The position numbers and the translations under genes are program-made. DNA of 64,000 nucleotides from Levilactobacillus tongjiangensis (GTDB lineage: Bacteria; Bacillota; Bacilli; Lactobacillales; Lactobacillaceae): NCBI RefSeq assembly GCF_003946345.1, contig NZ_RHNY01000003.1, positions 62,001 to 126,000 of the forward strand, given 5' to 3'. This document shows, in pieces, positions 42,624 through 50,763 of the stretch. Each line of letters opens with the position of its first letter. Position 1 is the first letter of the stretch. The notes below the pieces were generated by a model. That model was not told the DNA's origin. It saw nothing but the letters and a program-made list of their open reading frames with translations, and did no database searches.

Positions 42624-43958
42624 ATGCAGATGAATAGGTTTGATGTGATTGTGATTGGCGGTGGCGTTGGTGGCGCCGGCATCGCAGTAAAGGCCGCTTC
42701 ACACGGACAATCCGTGGCCATCATTGAGCAACGTGATTGGGGTGGGGCAACCGTGACACGTGGCAGTACGCCCAAGAAGGTTCTGCTAGCTGGAACTGAA
42801 GCCCATCAGCAATTTCGTCAGCAAAATGGGGAAGCGGTCCCTCCAGTTAATTGGCAGCGGTTGGCGGCCCACCGGGATGCGGTGGTGAGTCAAACGCAGG
42901 AACGTTTCAAAACACGCTTTCAGACGGCGGGTATCCGGACGTTTGAAGGCCACGCGCAGTTCGTAAATGATCGCCAAATTCAGGTCAACGGTCAGTTGCT
43001 GACAGGGACGCACATTGTTCTGGCGACAGGCGCACGACCACGGGAACTTACCATTCCCGGCAGCCAATGGATTCAGCATTCAGGTAGTTTCTTTCGCTGT
43101 CACCAATTACCACAGCGACTCACCATTCTAGGAGCTGGCGTGATTGCTTTTGCGATTGCTGGCATCGCCAGTGAGGCGGGTGCTCAGGTAACATTGCTTC
43201 AACGAAACCACGTGGCTTTACGTGGGTATGATTCGGATTTTGTTGCTGAACTGCTGGCCAACTTGGCCCGGCAGAACGTCCGAGTTGTTTTTGACGATGG
43301 TTTGGCGGAGTTGACTCGTGAGTCGACAGGTATTCAAGTCCTGACGAAACAAGGCCTGCGTTGGCAAACGGATGCCGTTTACAGCGCATTGGGCCGCGTT
43401 CCTAACGTTGAAGATTTAAACCTACCAGCTGCTAACGTGATTACTACCACGCATGGCATTCAGGTGAATACGTACCTGCAGACGAATAATCCTCGCGTCT
43501 ATGCTGTCGGGGATTGCGCGGCGACGGCGACGCCTAATCTGGCCAATTACGCCATTTATCAGGGAAAATATTTGGGCGACCTATTCACGGCTGCGCAGGC
43601 GTTCCCAATTACCTATCCGATGATGGCGAGTGCGGTTTTCAGCGCGCCCAGGTTGGCCCAGGTGGGGTGTTCAACGACTATCGCTCAGCAATCGCCCGCA
43701 ACCTACGCGGTGGTTCGCCAGGATTTGAGCCAATGGCTGACCTACCAGCGTGATTACGACGAGTCGGCCCAGCTAAAATTAGTGGTTCACCGACAAAGTG
43801 GGCAGGTCGTTGGCGCAGAGGTAATCAGTCAGCAGGCAGATGTGTTGATCAATTATTTAGCCTTACTGATCCAACAAAAAATTACGCCTGAGCAACTGCA
43901 TGACACGTTCTTTGCGTATCCGTCGGCCGCGGCTGATTTATACGGTATTTGGACGTAG
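42624..43958 (+). CDS. Pyridine nucleotide-disulfide oxidoreductase-like flavoprotein lacking the redox cysteines
   Basis: 444 residues (ATG 42630 is an alternative start). FAD-binding GGGVGG (12-17), NAD-binding GAGVIAFAIAG near 170 and YAVGDCAATATP near 295 place it in the glutathione/mercuric reductase family. The active-site segment reads GGATVTRGSTPKK (40-52) where active enzymes have GGTCVNRGCVPKK, so both cysteines are replaced (T43, S48). The C-terminal HPTxxE catalytic pair is also absent (YPSAAAD). It cannot be a classical disulfide reductase; an NAD(P)H oxidase or quinone/electron-transfer role is possible. Operon partner of oxdC. Confidence 0.82.
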   Translation: MQMNRFDVIVIGGGVGGAGIAVKAASHGQSVAIIEQRDWGGATVTRGSTPKKVLLAGTEAHQQFRQQNGEAVPPVNWQRLAAHRDAVVSQTQERFKTRFQTAGIRTFEGHAQFVNDRQIQVNGQLLTGTHIVLATGARPRELTIPGSQWIQHSGSFFRCHQLPQRLTILGAGVIAFAIAGIASEAGAQVTLLQRNHVALRGYDSDFVAELLANLARQNVRVVFDDGLAELTRESTGIQVLTKQGLRWQTDAVYSALGRVPNVEDLNLPAANVITTTHGIQVNTYLQTNNPRVYAVGDCAATATPNLANYAIYQGKYLGDLFTAAQAFPITYPMMASAVFSAPRLAQVGCSTTIAQQSPATYAVVRQDLSQWLTYQRDYDESAQLKLVVHRQSGQVVGAEVISQQADVLINYLALLIQQKITPEQLHDTFFAYPSAAADLYGIWT

Positions 43959-44058
43959 ACGTCGGTGCTGTCCGGCTCGACCGGACTTCCCCCAAGCGCT
44001 GATGATATAGTTGATGCAATTAGGTATAAACGACAACTGAGTAAGGTTAGAGATAGGA

Positions 44059-44096
44059 AGAGCGCCTGGGATTTATCATCCACAGGCGCTCTTTTT
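44059..44096 (+). terminator. Intrinsic terminator after the oxdC operon
   Basis: AGCGCCTG/CAGGCGCT stem with extension AG/CT and five T residues. Confidence 0.85.
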
Positions 44097-44127
44097 GATT
44101 TAGGATTGTTGTTTGACCTTAGAGTGA

Positions 44128-44592
44128 TTAGTCCCCAAAGTAAGCCTGAACCGCTGCCAACATATCAGTGGTCTGTTGATTCAACAGGGGTGGTAGGTCA
44201 TTTAGCGGGAAGTATTTCAGGTCGAGGGTTTCATCGGTGGCTGTTTCTAGCGTGTGGCCGCCAACTGGTTTGACTAGGTACAGTTGAGAAATGACCTGGG
44301 TGACGTCACCGTTGGGGTATTTGGTGAATCCTTGATCGAAGATCCCCAGCGATTTGACGAGTTCGACGTCGAGACCGGCGTCTTCCTTGTACTCCCGGAC
44401 CATAGCTTGGTCGAACGTCTCACCGTATTCGAGGTAGCCACCTGGAAGACTCCAGTTGTGCGTGTCGGTCCGTAGGTTAAGCAGAACCTCATGCTGGTCG
44501 TTGGTGACGACCCCAGCTGCAGCGTTAAGAATCAACGGCTTATGGCCGACTAATTCGCGAATTTCTTTAATGTAATTTGCCAATCGTATCAA
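44128..44592 (-). CDS. NUDIX hydrolase
   Basis: 154 residues. NUDIX box GGYLEYGETFDQAMVREYKE followed by DAGLDVE (about residues 45-71) keeps the GX5EX7RE core and has D in place of one E of the EExGU part. The N-terminal helix NYIKEIRELVGHKPLILNAAAGVV is typical of the ADP-ribose/DNA mismatch-type group in Gram-positives. It hydrolyses a nucleoside diphosphate derivative; the exact one is not readable. Single gene. Confidence 0.85.
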   Translation of the reverse strand: MIRLANYIKEIRELVGHKPLILNAAAGVVTNDQHEVLLNLRTDTHNWSLPGGYLEYGETFDQAMVREYKEDAGLDVELVKSLGIFDQGFTKYPNGDVTQVISQLYLVKPVGGHTLETATDETLDLKYFPLNDLPPLLNQQTTDMLAAVQAYFGD

Positions 44593-44674
44593 ACCTACTT
44601 TCTACGTGAAGGTATCTTTAGTATACCGCTAAATGGTAAGCAAAGTTGGCCCGACAATGGTAGTAACGCTTCAA

Positions 44675-44721
44675 AAAGGACGATCCACGTGTCGCTGTTT
44701 AGCGAACGTGAATCGTCCTTT
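44675..44721 (-). terminator. Intrinsic terminator of padA
   Basis: AAAGGACGAT / ATCGTCCTTT stem; on the minus strand followed by TTTTTGAAG. Confidence 0.82.
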
Positions 44722-44725
44722 GTCA

Positions 44726-45262
44726 TTACTTGTTTAACCGGTGATAGTTCTCGTCAAAGTATTTCCCGGCACGAATGTCGTCGGGCAGACTTGGATAAGG
44801 GGCTTCACTGATGACGTCTTCGTTATTTTGGCCAGCATCACCCATGTAAGTGATCTTAGCAAATTCAGGAACGACCAGTTTAGGGTAAGTATCGTACTTT
44901 TCCCGAGCGGCTTCCATCACGTCGATGTGTTCGTTTTGGTAGGTGACCGTGATTTCAGGGTGGTCTTGAACCCACTTAGGGAAGAAGATGGTCCCATTTA
45001 ACTTGCCTTCGTTGGGCACGAAGTCCAAAGCGACGTCTGTTCCGGTTGGTTCGGTCCAGGCGATCTTGTAGATGCCAGGAACCAGCATCACAATGTTGGC
45101 CTCCTGGTCAGTGACCCAGCGGCCGGCGACCATGCCACCGTGAATGCGGTAATCAACGGTGTGGTCGTTCTTCGCGTACCATTCGTATTCCCAGCCATTA
45201 TCGTAGGTGTAAATGAAGTGCGTCCCTAAAAAGTCATCCAGGGTTTTAAATTCTTTTGCCAT
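44726..45262 (-). CDS. padA: Phenolic acid (p-coumaric acid) decarboxylase
   Basis: 178 residues. The sequence is recognisable almost throughout as the lactobacillary PadA/PDC enzyme: [20 protein letters not shown] at the start, [16 protein letters not shown], and [18 protein letters not shown]. The lipocalin-like barrel has conserved Tyr, Arg and Glu residues around the substrate. It converts p-coumaric, caffeic and ferulic acids to vinyl phenols, removing their toxicity. Transcribed divergently from padR with the operator between them. Confidence 0.96.
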   Translation of the reverse strand: MAKEFKTLDDFLGTHFIYTYDNGWEYEWYAKNDHTVDYRIHGGMVAGRWVTDQEANIVMLVPGIYKIAWTEPTGTDVALDFVPNEGKLNGTIFFPKWVQDHPEITVTYQNEHIDVMEAAREKYDTYPKLVVPEFAKITYMGDAGQNNEDVISEAPYPSLPDDIRAGKYFDENYHRLNK

Positions 45263-45313
45263 AAGTCGGGTGCTCCTTTTAATTTCAGATTGGATTAGGC
45301 TCTATTCTGCCGG

Positions 45314-45384
45314 ATTAAAACATGTAATTAATTACATGTTTTAATTTACTTGATTACTATAAATCGTTTGGCTAGCAGTGTCAA
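45314..45384 (-). promoter_or_regulatory. padA promoter and PadR operator
   Basis: Minus-strand -35 TTGACA (45379-45384), 17-bp spacer, -10 TATAGT (45356-45361). Directly after the expected start point lies a perfect 32-bp palindrome (45314-45345) centred on ATGT-AATTAATT-ACAT, the ATGT-N8-ACAT pattern known for PadR binding. Repression by blocking early transcription and release by phenolic acids is inferred. Confidence 0.9.
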
Positions 45385-45498
45385 CAATTTTGTCAGCCGT
45401 GTGGGTTCAGTTACTGATGATTTAAGCGATTGACGCTTGATGTTTACGCGGGGAACTGGTTCAATGAAGACACAAGTAATTTCACGAAAGTAAGGGGG

Positions 45499-46044
45499 AT
45501 GGCAGCCATCGGCCAGCGTAATCGACTACAGTACATTATTTTGGGTCTATTGAACCAACGCCCCCAGACGGGCTATGACCTGACCAAGGCGTTTGAAAAT
45601 GAAATCGGTGAGTTTTGGCAGGCCAAGCATAGCCAAATCTACCCCATGCTAAAGCGACTCGAAGCGGCAGGAGAGATTACCCATGAGGATACGGTGACTG
45701 GCGAAAAGCTGGCGAAAAAGCAATACTCACTGACGCCAGCGGGCCACGAGAAGTTGGTCGCCTGGGTCACGGAACCGTCGCCCGAGTTGACAGCCATTAA
45801 GGATGAATTCATTCTGAAGTTGTACTTTATCAAGACAGTTGATGATCCGCGGCTACAGCCAATGTTGCAGGAACAGGCGGCACTGCATCGCGCCCAACTA
45901 GCCCATCTGCGTCAGCGACAGACCACGGTGTTTCCAGATCAAGGGGCAATTGACCAGGCGTACGGGCATTATCTGATTTTAGACCATGCCATTGAACGTG
46001 AGGAGCACTACGTTGACTGGTTGGAGAAATACTTAGCCCACTAG
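45499..46044 (+). CDS. padR: PadR-family transcriptional repressor
   Basis: 181 residues from ATG 45499 behind TAAGGGGG; the longer frame from 45430 has no ribosome binding site. Winged helix LQYIILGLLNQRPQTGYDLTKAF, then SQIYPMLKRLEAAGEIT and the wing KKQYSLTPAGHEKL. A C-terminal helical dimerisation domain (PadR C-terminal/Vir_act_alpha_C type) follows. Divergent from padA, with the palindromic operator between. It represses padA and is released when phenolic acids accumulate. Confidence 0.92.
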   Translation: MAAIGQRNRLQYIILGLLNQRPQTGYDLTKAFENEIGEFWQAKHSQIYPMLKRLEAAGEITHEDTVTGEKLAKKQYSLTPAGHEKLVAWVTEPSPELTAIKDEFILKLYFIKTVDDPRLQPMLQEQAALHRAQLAHLRQRQTTVFPDQGAIDQAYGHYLILDHAIEREEHYVDWLEKYLAH

Positions 46045-46056
46045 GTTGATTATTAG

Positions 46057-46340
46057 CTAAAGGTTGAAAGTTCAAAAATCGTTATCAAGCCAAGAATCGT
46101 CAGGCGTTATAGACTTGAAATTAGTCCCACGCAGCCACCTTCGGTTAAACGAGTTCCTGGAAACTAAACTAGCTTTAGTGTCTGAATGTCAGTACTTACT
46201 CAATATTATTGGTGCTCCACCGGGTAGCCAAATTTGGCGAACGGTAAAGGCGGTAATTTCCCACTATGTCTGACTAAACCCCAGTACCCAATCCTTGCTG
46301 TATCAGGAATAGTGGGTATTGCAGTGCTTTCAACCTTTAG
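46057..46340 (+). repeat. Composite repeat R2, short copy without modules A and B
   Basis: 284 bp bounded by perfect 14-bp inverted ends (CTAAAGGTTGAAAG at 46057-46070, CTTTCAACCTTTAG at 46327-46340). Sequence follows the outer parts of 1648-2235 throughout, but module A is reduced to one CCACC (46135-46139) and module B is absent, GTAGCC joining directly to AAATTTGG. Contains a frame 46064-46273 that is not conserved in the other copies. The rest of the gap up to 46533 holds only the AGGAGG of the next gene. Confidence 0.85.
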
Positions 46341-46533
46341 TAAGATAGTCTGGAGGTTGCCGATAGTTTTGTAATCATTAATAGGTGGTTTTAATAATAG
46401 CTAGTTTCGAGAGGGCTGGAATAATAATTCTAGTCCGTTTTTATAACCAATAATTCTTAGCTGAAATACAGGGCGGCAGGCAGATACTTTTAAGGTCAAT
46501 ACTGTATACTGGCTATGAATAGGAGGAGATTAC

Positions 46534-47355
46534 ATGCAAAAATGGGGAAAATGGTGGCTCGCCGCTTTGCTGGGGTTAGCCGCAATCGGCGCTAGCGGGG
46601 TCACGGCCCACGCGGCGACTAGCCAATACTTAACCGGGAATACGGGTTACGTGCGGACTAGAAAGGCCATGTACGTGGGTATTTATCAGAAGAAAAATGG
46701 CAAGTATCACCAGGTCAAGGTGAAGAAAAATACATTGCTGAACGCTGAGGGTACCATGTCAACGGGGGCGGCCAGCGGTGACGTGAAGACGACGGCCCTG
46801 TTCACCTATGGTGTGGTGAACTATGCGCGGGCTAATCAGCTGAAGTATAAGGAACGGGCCACGATTCCGTTTACCAAGGCAAATTTCAAACGGGTCAGCT
46901 TGAAGGCACCTATTCGCACGCAAATCTTTAAGGTTGGAAAAGGATACACTGCCAATAGTGACAACACCAATGCTGCACCCACGCCCGGCTTTTTCCTGAC
47001 GCTGGATAACTACTTGCAGTACTATAGTAAGGCCCAGATGGCTAAAGATTCCGGACTCATGAGCCAACGCTGGGCGGTCACGAGTCAAAACTACAAGCCG
47101 ACGCGTTCTGTGAAAGCGTCGAAGGTCACCGTGAAGGGCAACACGACTACGGTTGACTACGCTAAGGCATTGAAGGGACTGCCTAACAAAAAGGTCGGCA
47201 AGCACCATTACCGCCTGACGATTACAAATAAGAAGACGACTGGCAACTTGGGGATGCTGCCAATGGACGATGTTTTTGATCTGTACGGTACTTGGACCAA
47301 CTACACCGTCAATGGTAAGCCCTACTTCTTTGGCGAGTTAGAATACGGTGACTAG
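46534..47355 (+). CDS. Secreted protein of unknown function
   Basis: 273 residues, ATG behind TAGGAGGAG. Signal peptide of about 28 residues ending AHAA. The mature part is basic and strand-rich with Tyr/Lys/Thr repeats (GKYHQVKVKKNTLLNAEGTM), resembling the Lactobacillus extracellular proteins of the cell-surface DUF5776/SLAP-like style, but no family is firmly recognised. No anchor motif is seen. Monocistronic: repeat R2 lies upstream and an intrinsic terminator lies 95 bp after its stop. Confidence 0.72.
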   Translation: MQKWGKWWLAALLGLAAIGASGVTAHAATSQYLTGNTGYVRTRKAMYVGIYQKKNGKYHQVKVKKNTLLNAEGTMSTGAASGDVKTTALFTYGVVNYARANQLKYKERATIPFTKANFKRVSLKAPIRTQIFKVGKGYTANSDNTNAAPTPGFFLTLDNYLQYYSKAQMAKDSGLMSQRWAVTSQNYKPTRSVKASKVTVKGNTTTVDYAKALKGLPNKKVGKHHYRLTITNKKTTGNLGMLPMDDVFDLYGTWTNYTVNGKPYFFGELEYGD

Positions 47356-47449
47356 GGGATTCACTCGCAAGTGCTGGCAGACGTTATTTATTGCCGGTAA
47401 TCAGAAAATAAATGGGTTCAAGATTCCAAAATTTGAGAAGTTTTAAAAT

Positions 47450-47490
47450 GCTACTGTAACTGCCATCGAGGCTGTTGCAGTAGCTTTTTT
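47450..47490 (+). terminator. Intrinsic terminator
   Basis: GCTACTGTAACTGCC pairs with GGCTGTTGCAGTAGC (one mismatch and one G-T), followed by six T residues. From here to 47743 nothing further is recognised. Confidence 0.75.
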
Positions 47491-47743
47491 AAGCCCGTTT
47501 AAGTGAATAAGTCAAATTTAGCAGCATTCTCAACGAATTTTGAACTTTCACCAGTATTAGGGTGACAAATCTCTGGCGAATTTCGTTAGTAAAAGTATCA
47601 GGACGCTTCCTCGACCGACTGGTTAGAAATGACAGTTACTTTTAATACTCAGGTAATGATTAATAGTAAACGGTTGAGAGTCACCAACATTGATAATTAG
47701 AAATAACTGATGCTGAAATAGTCGACTAACGTAGCCGAAGGTT

Positions 47744-47907
47744 GCCAGGGTGGGTACCGGCTGTGTCGACGGTGTTGACGGGCGTTCTGTGGCCGTCTAC
47801 AGCGTGGGGCGGGCATGGAGATTCGGTGGGCTGCCGAAGCTTCAAGCCGAGCTGGAGGACCGGTTCTCAGGCCGGAAGCGTCCCCCACAGCGGGTGCCCA
47901 CCCTGGC
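47744..47907 (+). repeat. Stand-alone foldback module A
   Basis: Closing arms GCCAGGGTGGGTACC (47744-47758) and GGGTGCCCACCCTGGC (47892-47907) pair with one mismatch. The core GGCTGTGTCGACGGTGTT, GCTTCAAGCCGAGCTGGAGG and TTCTCAGGCCGGAAGCG matches the modules at 1.7, 24.5 and 54.5 kb, while the closing stem is different from all of them. Weak overlapping frames here are repeat shadows. Confidence 0.78.
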
Positions 47908-48149
47908 GGCCGCAGGCGGCCATTCATTACAGCCATTTATCACAGCCCAACAAAAAGTTAGGTTGGGTAACTAATGAAGGGCCTAAACACTGGTCTGGCA
48001 GATAAAATCGATTATGATAGAGTCGACGGCAAAGGTTAACTTGACGGTTGTTAAGCAATAATCTTGTCAGTTGTTGGTAGGTTAGAAAAGGTAAGTGGGT
48101 AGTTAGATATGTGGATTATCAAGTTACCCAGTTTTAGGTATGCTGTACC

Positions 48150-48163
48150 TGTAAGCGGTTACA
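48150..48163 (+). promoter_or_regulatory. CcpA cre box of the GPH symporter locus
   Basis: TGTAAGCGGTTACA is a perfect match to the catabolite-responsive element consensus, 43 bp before the start codon of the symporter. Confidence 0.85.
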
Positions 48164-48205
48164 AGAATGTGTGCAATTATTTAAACTTTGGGGGAGGTTT
48201 TTATC

Positions 48206-49585
48206 ATGAGTAAGCTTCAGTTGTGGAAACAGCGTTTCTTCTACGGATCAACTGACTTGGCCGGAAACTTGATTTGGCAAATCGTTGGCCTGTACCTGTT
48301 GTTCTACTACACGACGGTCATGGGAATTTCACCAGCCTTCGTGGGAACGTTGTTCTTAGTCGTTCGATTCATTGATGCCTTTGATGGTGTGGTCTATGGA
48401 TTTTTAATCGACCACACGCATTCCAAGTATGGGAAGTCACGGCCATACTTCCTATGGTTCGGGATTCCATTAGGGATCTTGACCATGGCCCTGTTCTTTA
48501 ATCCATCATTTGGTGGTAACAAGACGTTCCAATTAGTTTGGATCTCCGTTGTGTACACGCTGTTCAGCTTGGTCTACTCCGGTGCTAACACGCCAATTAC
48601 GGCCATTCTACCTAGCCTGACGAAGGACCCTGACGAACGGACGAACTTAGCAAGTGCCCGGATGGTCATGACCAACATTGGGACCGCCGTTATTGGCGCA
48701 ATTTCACTGCCAATGGTGGCCTTCCTGGGTGGTAAGAACGCCGAACGTGGTTGGTCGATCTGGGGTGTCATCATTGGGGCATTAATCATCGTGCTCTTCT
48801 TAGGTGCCTTCGCTAACCTGCGTGAACAGGAAACGGAAGAAACACCAGATGGTCCAGAAATTAAGAGCCATCTGTCGGTTAAGGAATCGCTGAAGGGGGC
48901 CGCGAAGAACAAGCCGTGGGTCATCTTAAGTGTCAGTTTTATCCTGCTACAAACGTTCTGGGTAATGCGGTTACAGGTAGCCGTTTACTACTTGACCTAC
49001 GTTTACAAGCGGACAGACTTAGTCGGCCTGTTCAACGGATTGGTTATCTGCGCGGTCATCGGGAACATTTCAATTCCATTCCTCAGCAAGTTTATGAAAC
49101 ACAAGAGTGTGATGGTACTGGCAATGCTGACGTTCGCTGTGGGTGAAGCTATGATGGCTTTCAACAGCGTCCCACTGTTATTCGCTGGTAACGTGATTTC
49201 CTTGATTGCTATGGGGGCAGCGTTCTCCATTGCCTTCGTTATGATTGCCGACACGGTTGAATACTCACGGTCAGAACTGCACATCGATGAACCCGGTATC
49301 TTGTCCTCCGTTCCAATGGTTGGGGCAAAGCTAGGAATGGGCTTCGGTGGCGCGTTAGCCGGTTGGATTCTGGCTTGGGGTGGCTTTGATGCCGCTGCGA
49401 AGGTCCAGAGTGCCCATGCTCAGACGGCTATTGGAACCGCGTTTATCTGGTTACCTGTTATCTTCGCCGTTCTGATTGCGGTGATTCTCAAAGCCTACAA
49501 GCTAGATGAAGACGAAGTGGCATCTGCGAAGGCAGCCAAGGACTCCGCCGACAAAGCTGCGCAAGCAAAACTACAGAATGATTAA
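48206..49585 (+). CDS. Glycoside-pentoside-hexuronide (GPH) cation symporter
   Basis: 459 residues from ATG 48206, 7 bp after GGGGGAGGT. About 12 helices. The N-terminal FFYGSTDLAGNLIWQIVGLYLLFYYTTVMG and the helix 2-3 loop DAFDGVVYGFLIDHTHSKYGKSRPYFLW carry the GPH signature (D-x-x-D/G with KyGkxRPw). Long hydrophilic C-terminal tail rich in Ala/Lys, lacking the EIIA domain of LacS. Imports an oligosaccharide or glycoside, here probably the substrate of the GH65 phosphorylase and esterases downstream. Under cre control. Confidence 0.88.
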   Translation: MSKLQLWKQRFFYGSTDLAGNLIWQIVGLYLLFYYTTVMGISPAFVGTLFLVVRFIDAFDGVVYGFLIDHTHSKYGKSRPYFLWFGIPLGILTMALFFNPSFGGNKTFQLVWISVVYTLFSLVYSGANTPITAILPSLTKDPDERTNLASARMVMTNIGTAVIGAISLPMVAFLGGKNAERGWSIWGVIIGALIIVLFLGAFANLREQETEETPDGPEIKSHLSVKESLKGAAKNKPWVILSVSFILLQTFWVMRLQVAVYYLTYVYKRTDLVGLFNGLVICAVIGNISIPFLSKFMKHKSVMVLAMLTFAVGEAMMAFNSVPLLFAGNVISLIAMGAAFSIAFVMIADTVEYSRSELHIDEPGILSSVPMVGAKLGMGFGGALAGWILAWGGFDAAAKVQSAHAQTAIGTAFIWLPVIFAVLIAVILKAYKLDEDEVASAKAAKDSADKAAQAKLQND

Positions 49586-50429
49586 GCATAAATTTGTTTG
49601 CGGCGAACCGGACTTTCCGGTCACCGTGACGTTCACCCAACCGGCCGCCATTGCTGACTTTCACGTTCAGCCGCGGCGGCCGTTGGTGATTCTATTGCCG
49701 GGTGGTGGCTATCGATTTTACTCGGATAGAGAAAATGAAATAGTGGCGCTTCAATACTTGGCACAAGGGTTCGCCGTAGCGGTCGTCCAATATCGGTTAG
49801 TGACAAATCCACCGGTGTTACCGACAGCGTTGATTCAACTGGGAATGGTCGTCGCCGAATTTCATCGGCACGCGGCCGTCTACGGTATCAGTCCGGATCA
49901 CATCCTGGTGGCCGGCTTTTCGGCTGGTGGGCACCTAGCAGCTTTGTATGCAGACCTCTGGCCGTTGCTCAGTTGGGATTGCCACGTGGCAACGTCGAAT
50001 CTAAAAATAGCGGCACTGGCCTTGGCGTACCCGGTGATTGGGTTGCGGTTAGGCTGGCCGACTGATGAGGCGACTAGAGTTGCCATTACAGCTAAGTGGC
50101 CCGCTCACGAGGCGGACCAACTGGTGACACCACAGAATCCACCGACGTTCATTTGGACAACGGCAGACGATGAAACGGTGCCGGCAGACAACACGGAACG
50201 CTATACGGCGGCACTTCAACGAAATGGCGTCCCAGTCACCAGCAAACTATATCCTCACGGCCCCCACGGACTGAGTCTAGCCCGGGCGGTCACGGCGTTT
50301 CCCAGAAAGTCCGCTTCAACGGGGGAGCAGTTCATTCGGCCGGACGTAGCGGAATGGTTTACCAACGAAATGGCCTGGTTAGATCACCTCTGGCACCTGA
50401 ATGAGTTTTGGTTGAACCAGGGTGGATGA
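49578..50429 (+). CDS. Alpha/beta-hydrolase, carbohydrate acetylesterase-like
   Basis: 283 residues from ATG 49578, overlapping the symporter stop by 8 bp, so translation is coupled. Oxyanion segment LLPGGGYRFYSDRE, nucleophile elbow GFSAGGHLAA, acid in TADDETVPADN and His in PHGPHGLSLA define a serine esterase of the BD-FAE/acetyl-xylan esterase type. Cytosolic, no signal peptide. It could remove acetyl groups from sugars brought in by the symporter. Confidence 0.82.
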   Translation: MIKHKFVCGEPDFPVTVTFTQPAAIADFHVQPRRPLVILLPGGGYRFYSDRENEIVALQYLAQGFAVAVVQYRLVTNPPVLPTALIQLGMVVAEFHRHAAVYGISPDHILVAGFSAGGHLAALYADLWPLLSWDCHVATSNLKIAALALAYPVIGLRLGWPTDEATRVAITAKWPAHEADQLVTPQNPPTFIWTTADDETVPADNTERYTAALQRNGVPVTSKLYPHGPHGLSLARAVTAFPRKSASTGEQFIRPDVAEWFTNEMAWLDHLWHLNEFWLNQGG

Positions 50430-50567
50430 ATGATTTACTCGGGAATCTTGGGTAGGAGCGTTATCTCAGGTTGAATTTGGGATAATTGTTCGGGTCAGTT
50501 AACACTCTAACAATGAAAACGGATTAGCTTGGTCATGACTGATAACGGTGCTGACCGTTAGCCGTGA

Positions 50568-50701
50568 GGTCGGTAAATATGGGCTCAGCCGTGGAACTGC
50601 CTTAGCACGGCGGGGTTTCCGTGGTAAGGCAGAGCCGATCTTCAAGACCGCACTTTGGCTTGAAGTCGCGTTCACAGCGTTCCAGCCCATATTTACCGAC
50701 C
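50568..50701 (+). repeat. Stand-alone foldback module of B type
   Basis: Closing arms GGTCGGTAAATATGGGCT (50568-50585) and AGCCCATATTTACCGACC (50684-50701) are a perfect 18-bp inverted repeat. Inside are the hairpins CTGCCTTA/TAAGGCAG and CTTCAAG/CTTGAAG. The motifs CTCAGCCGTGGAA and GCGTTCCAG are shared with module B of R2, whose closing stem is unrelated in sequence. Occupies the 334-bp gap between the two esterase genes. Confidence 0.8.
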
Positions 50702-50763
50702 GGTAAGGCGCCAACTTAAACAATCATAAAGAGCGAGTACCAATGAAGAGAGGGGTAATCAAG

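Noticed and set aside
46064..46273. 69-codon frame inside the short R2 copy
   Set aside because: Exists only because modules A and B are missing; stop codons interrupt it in the full copies.
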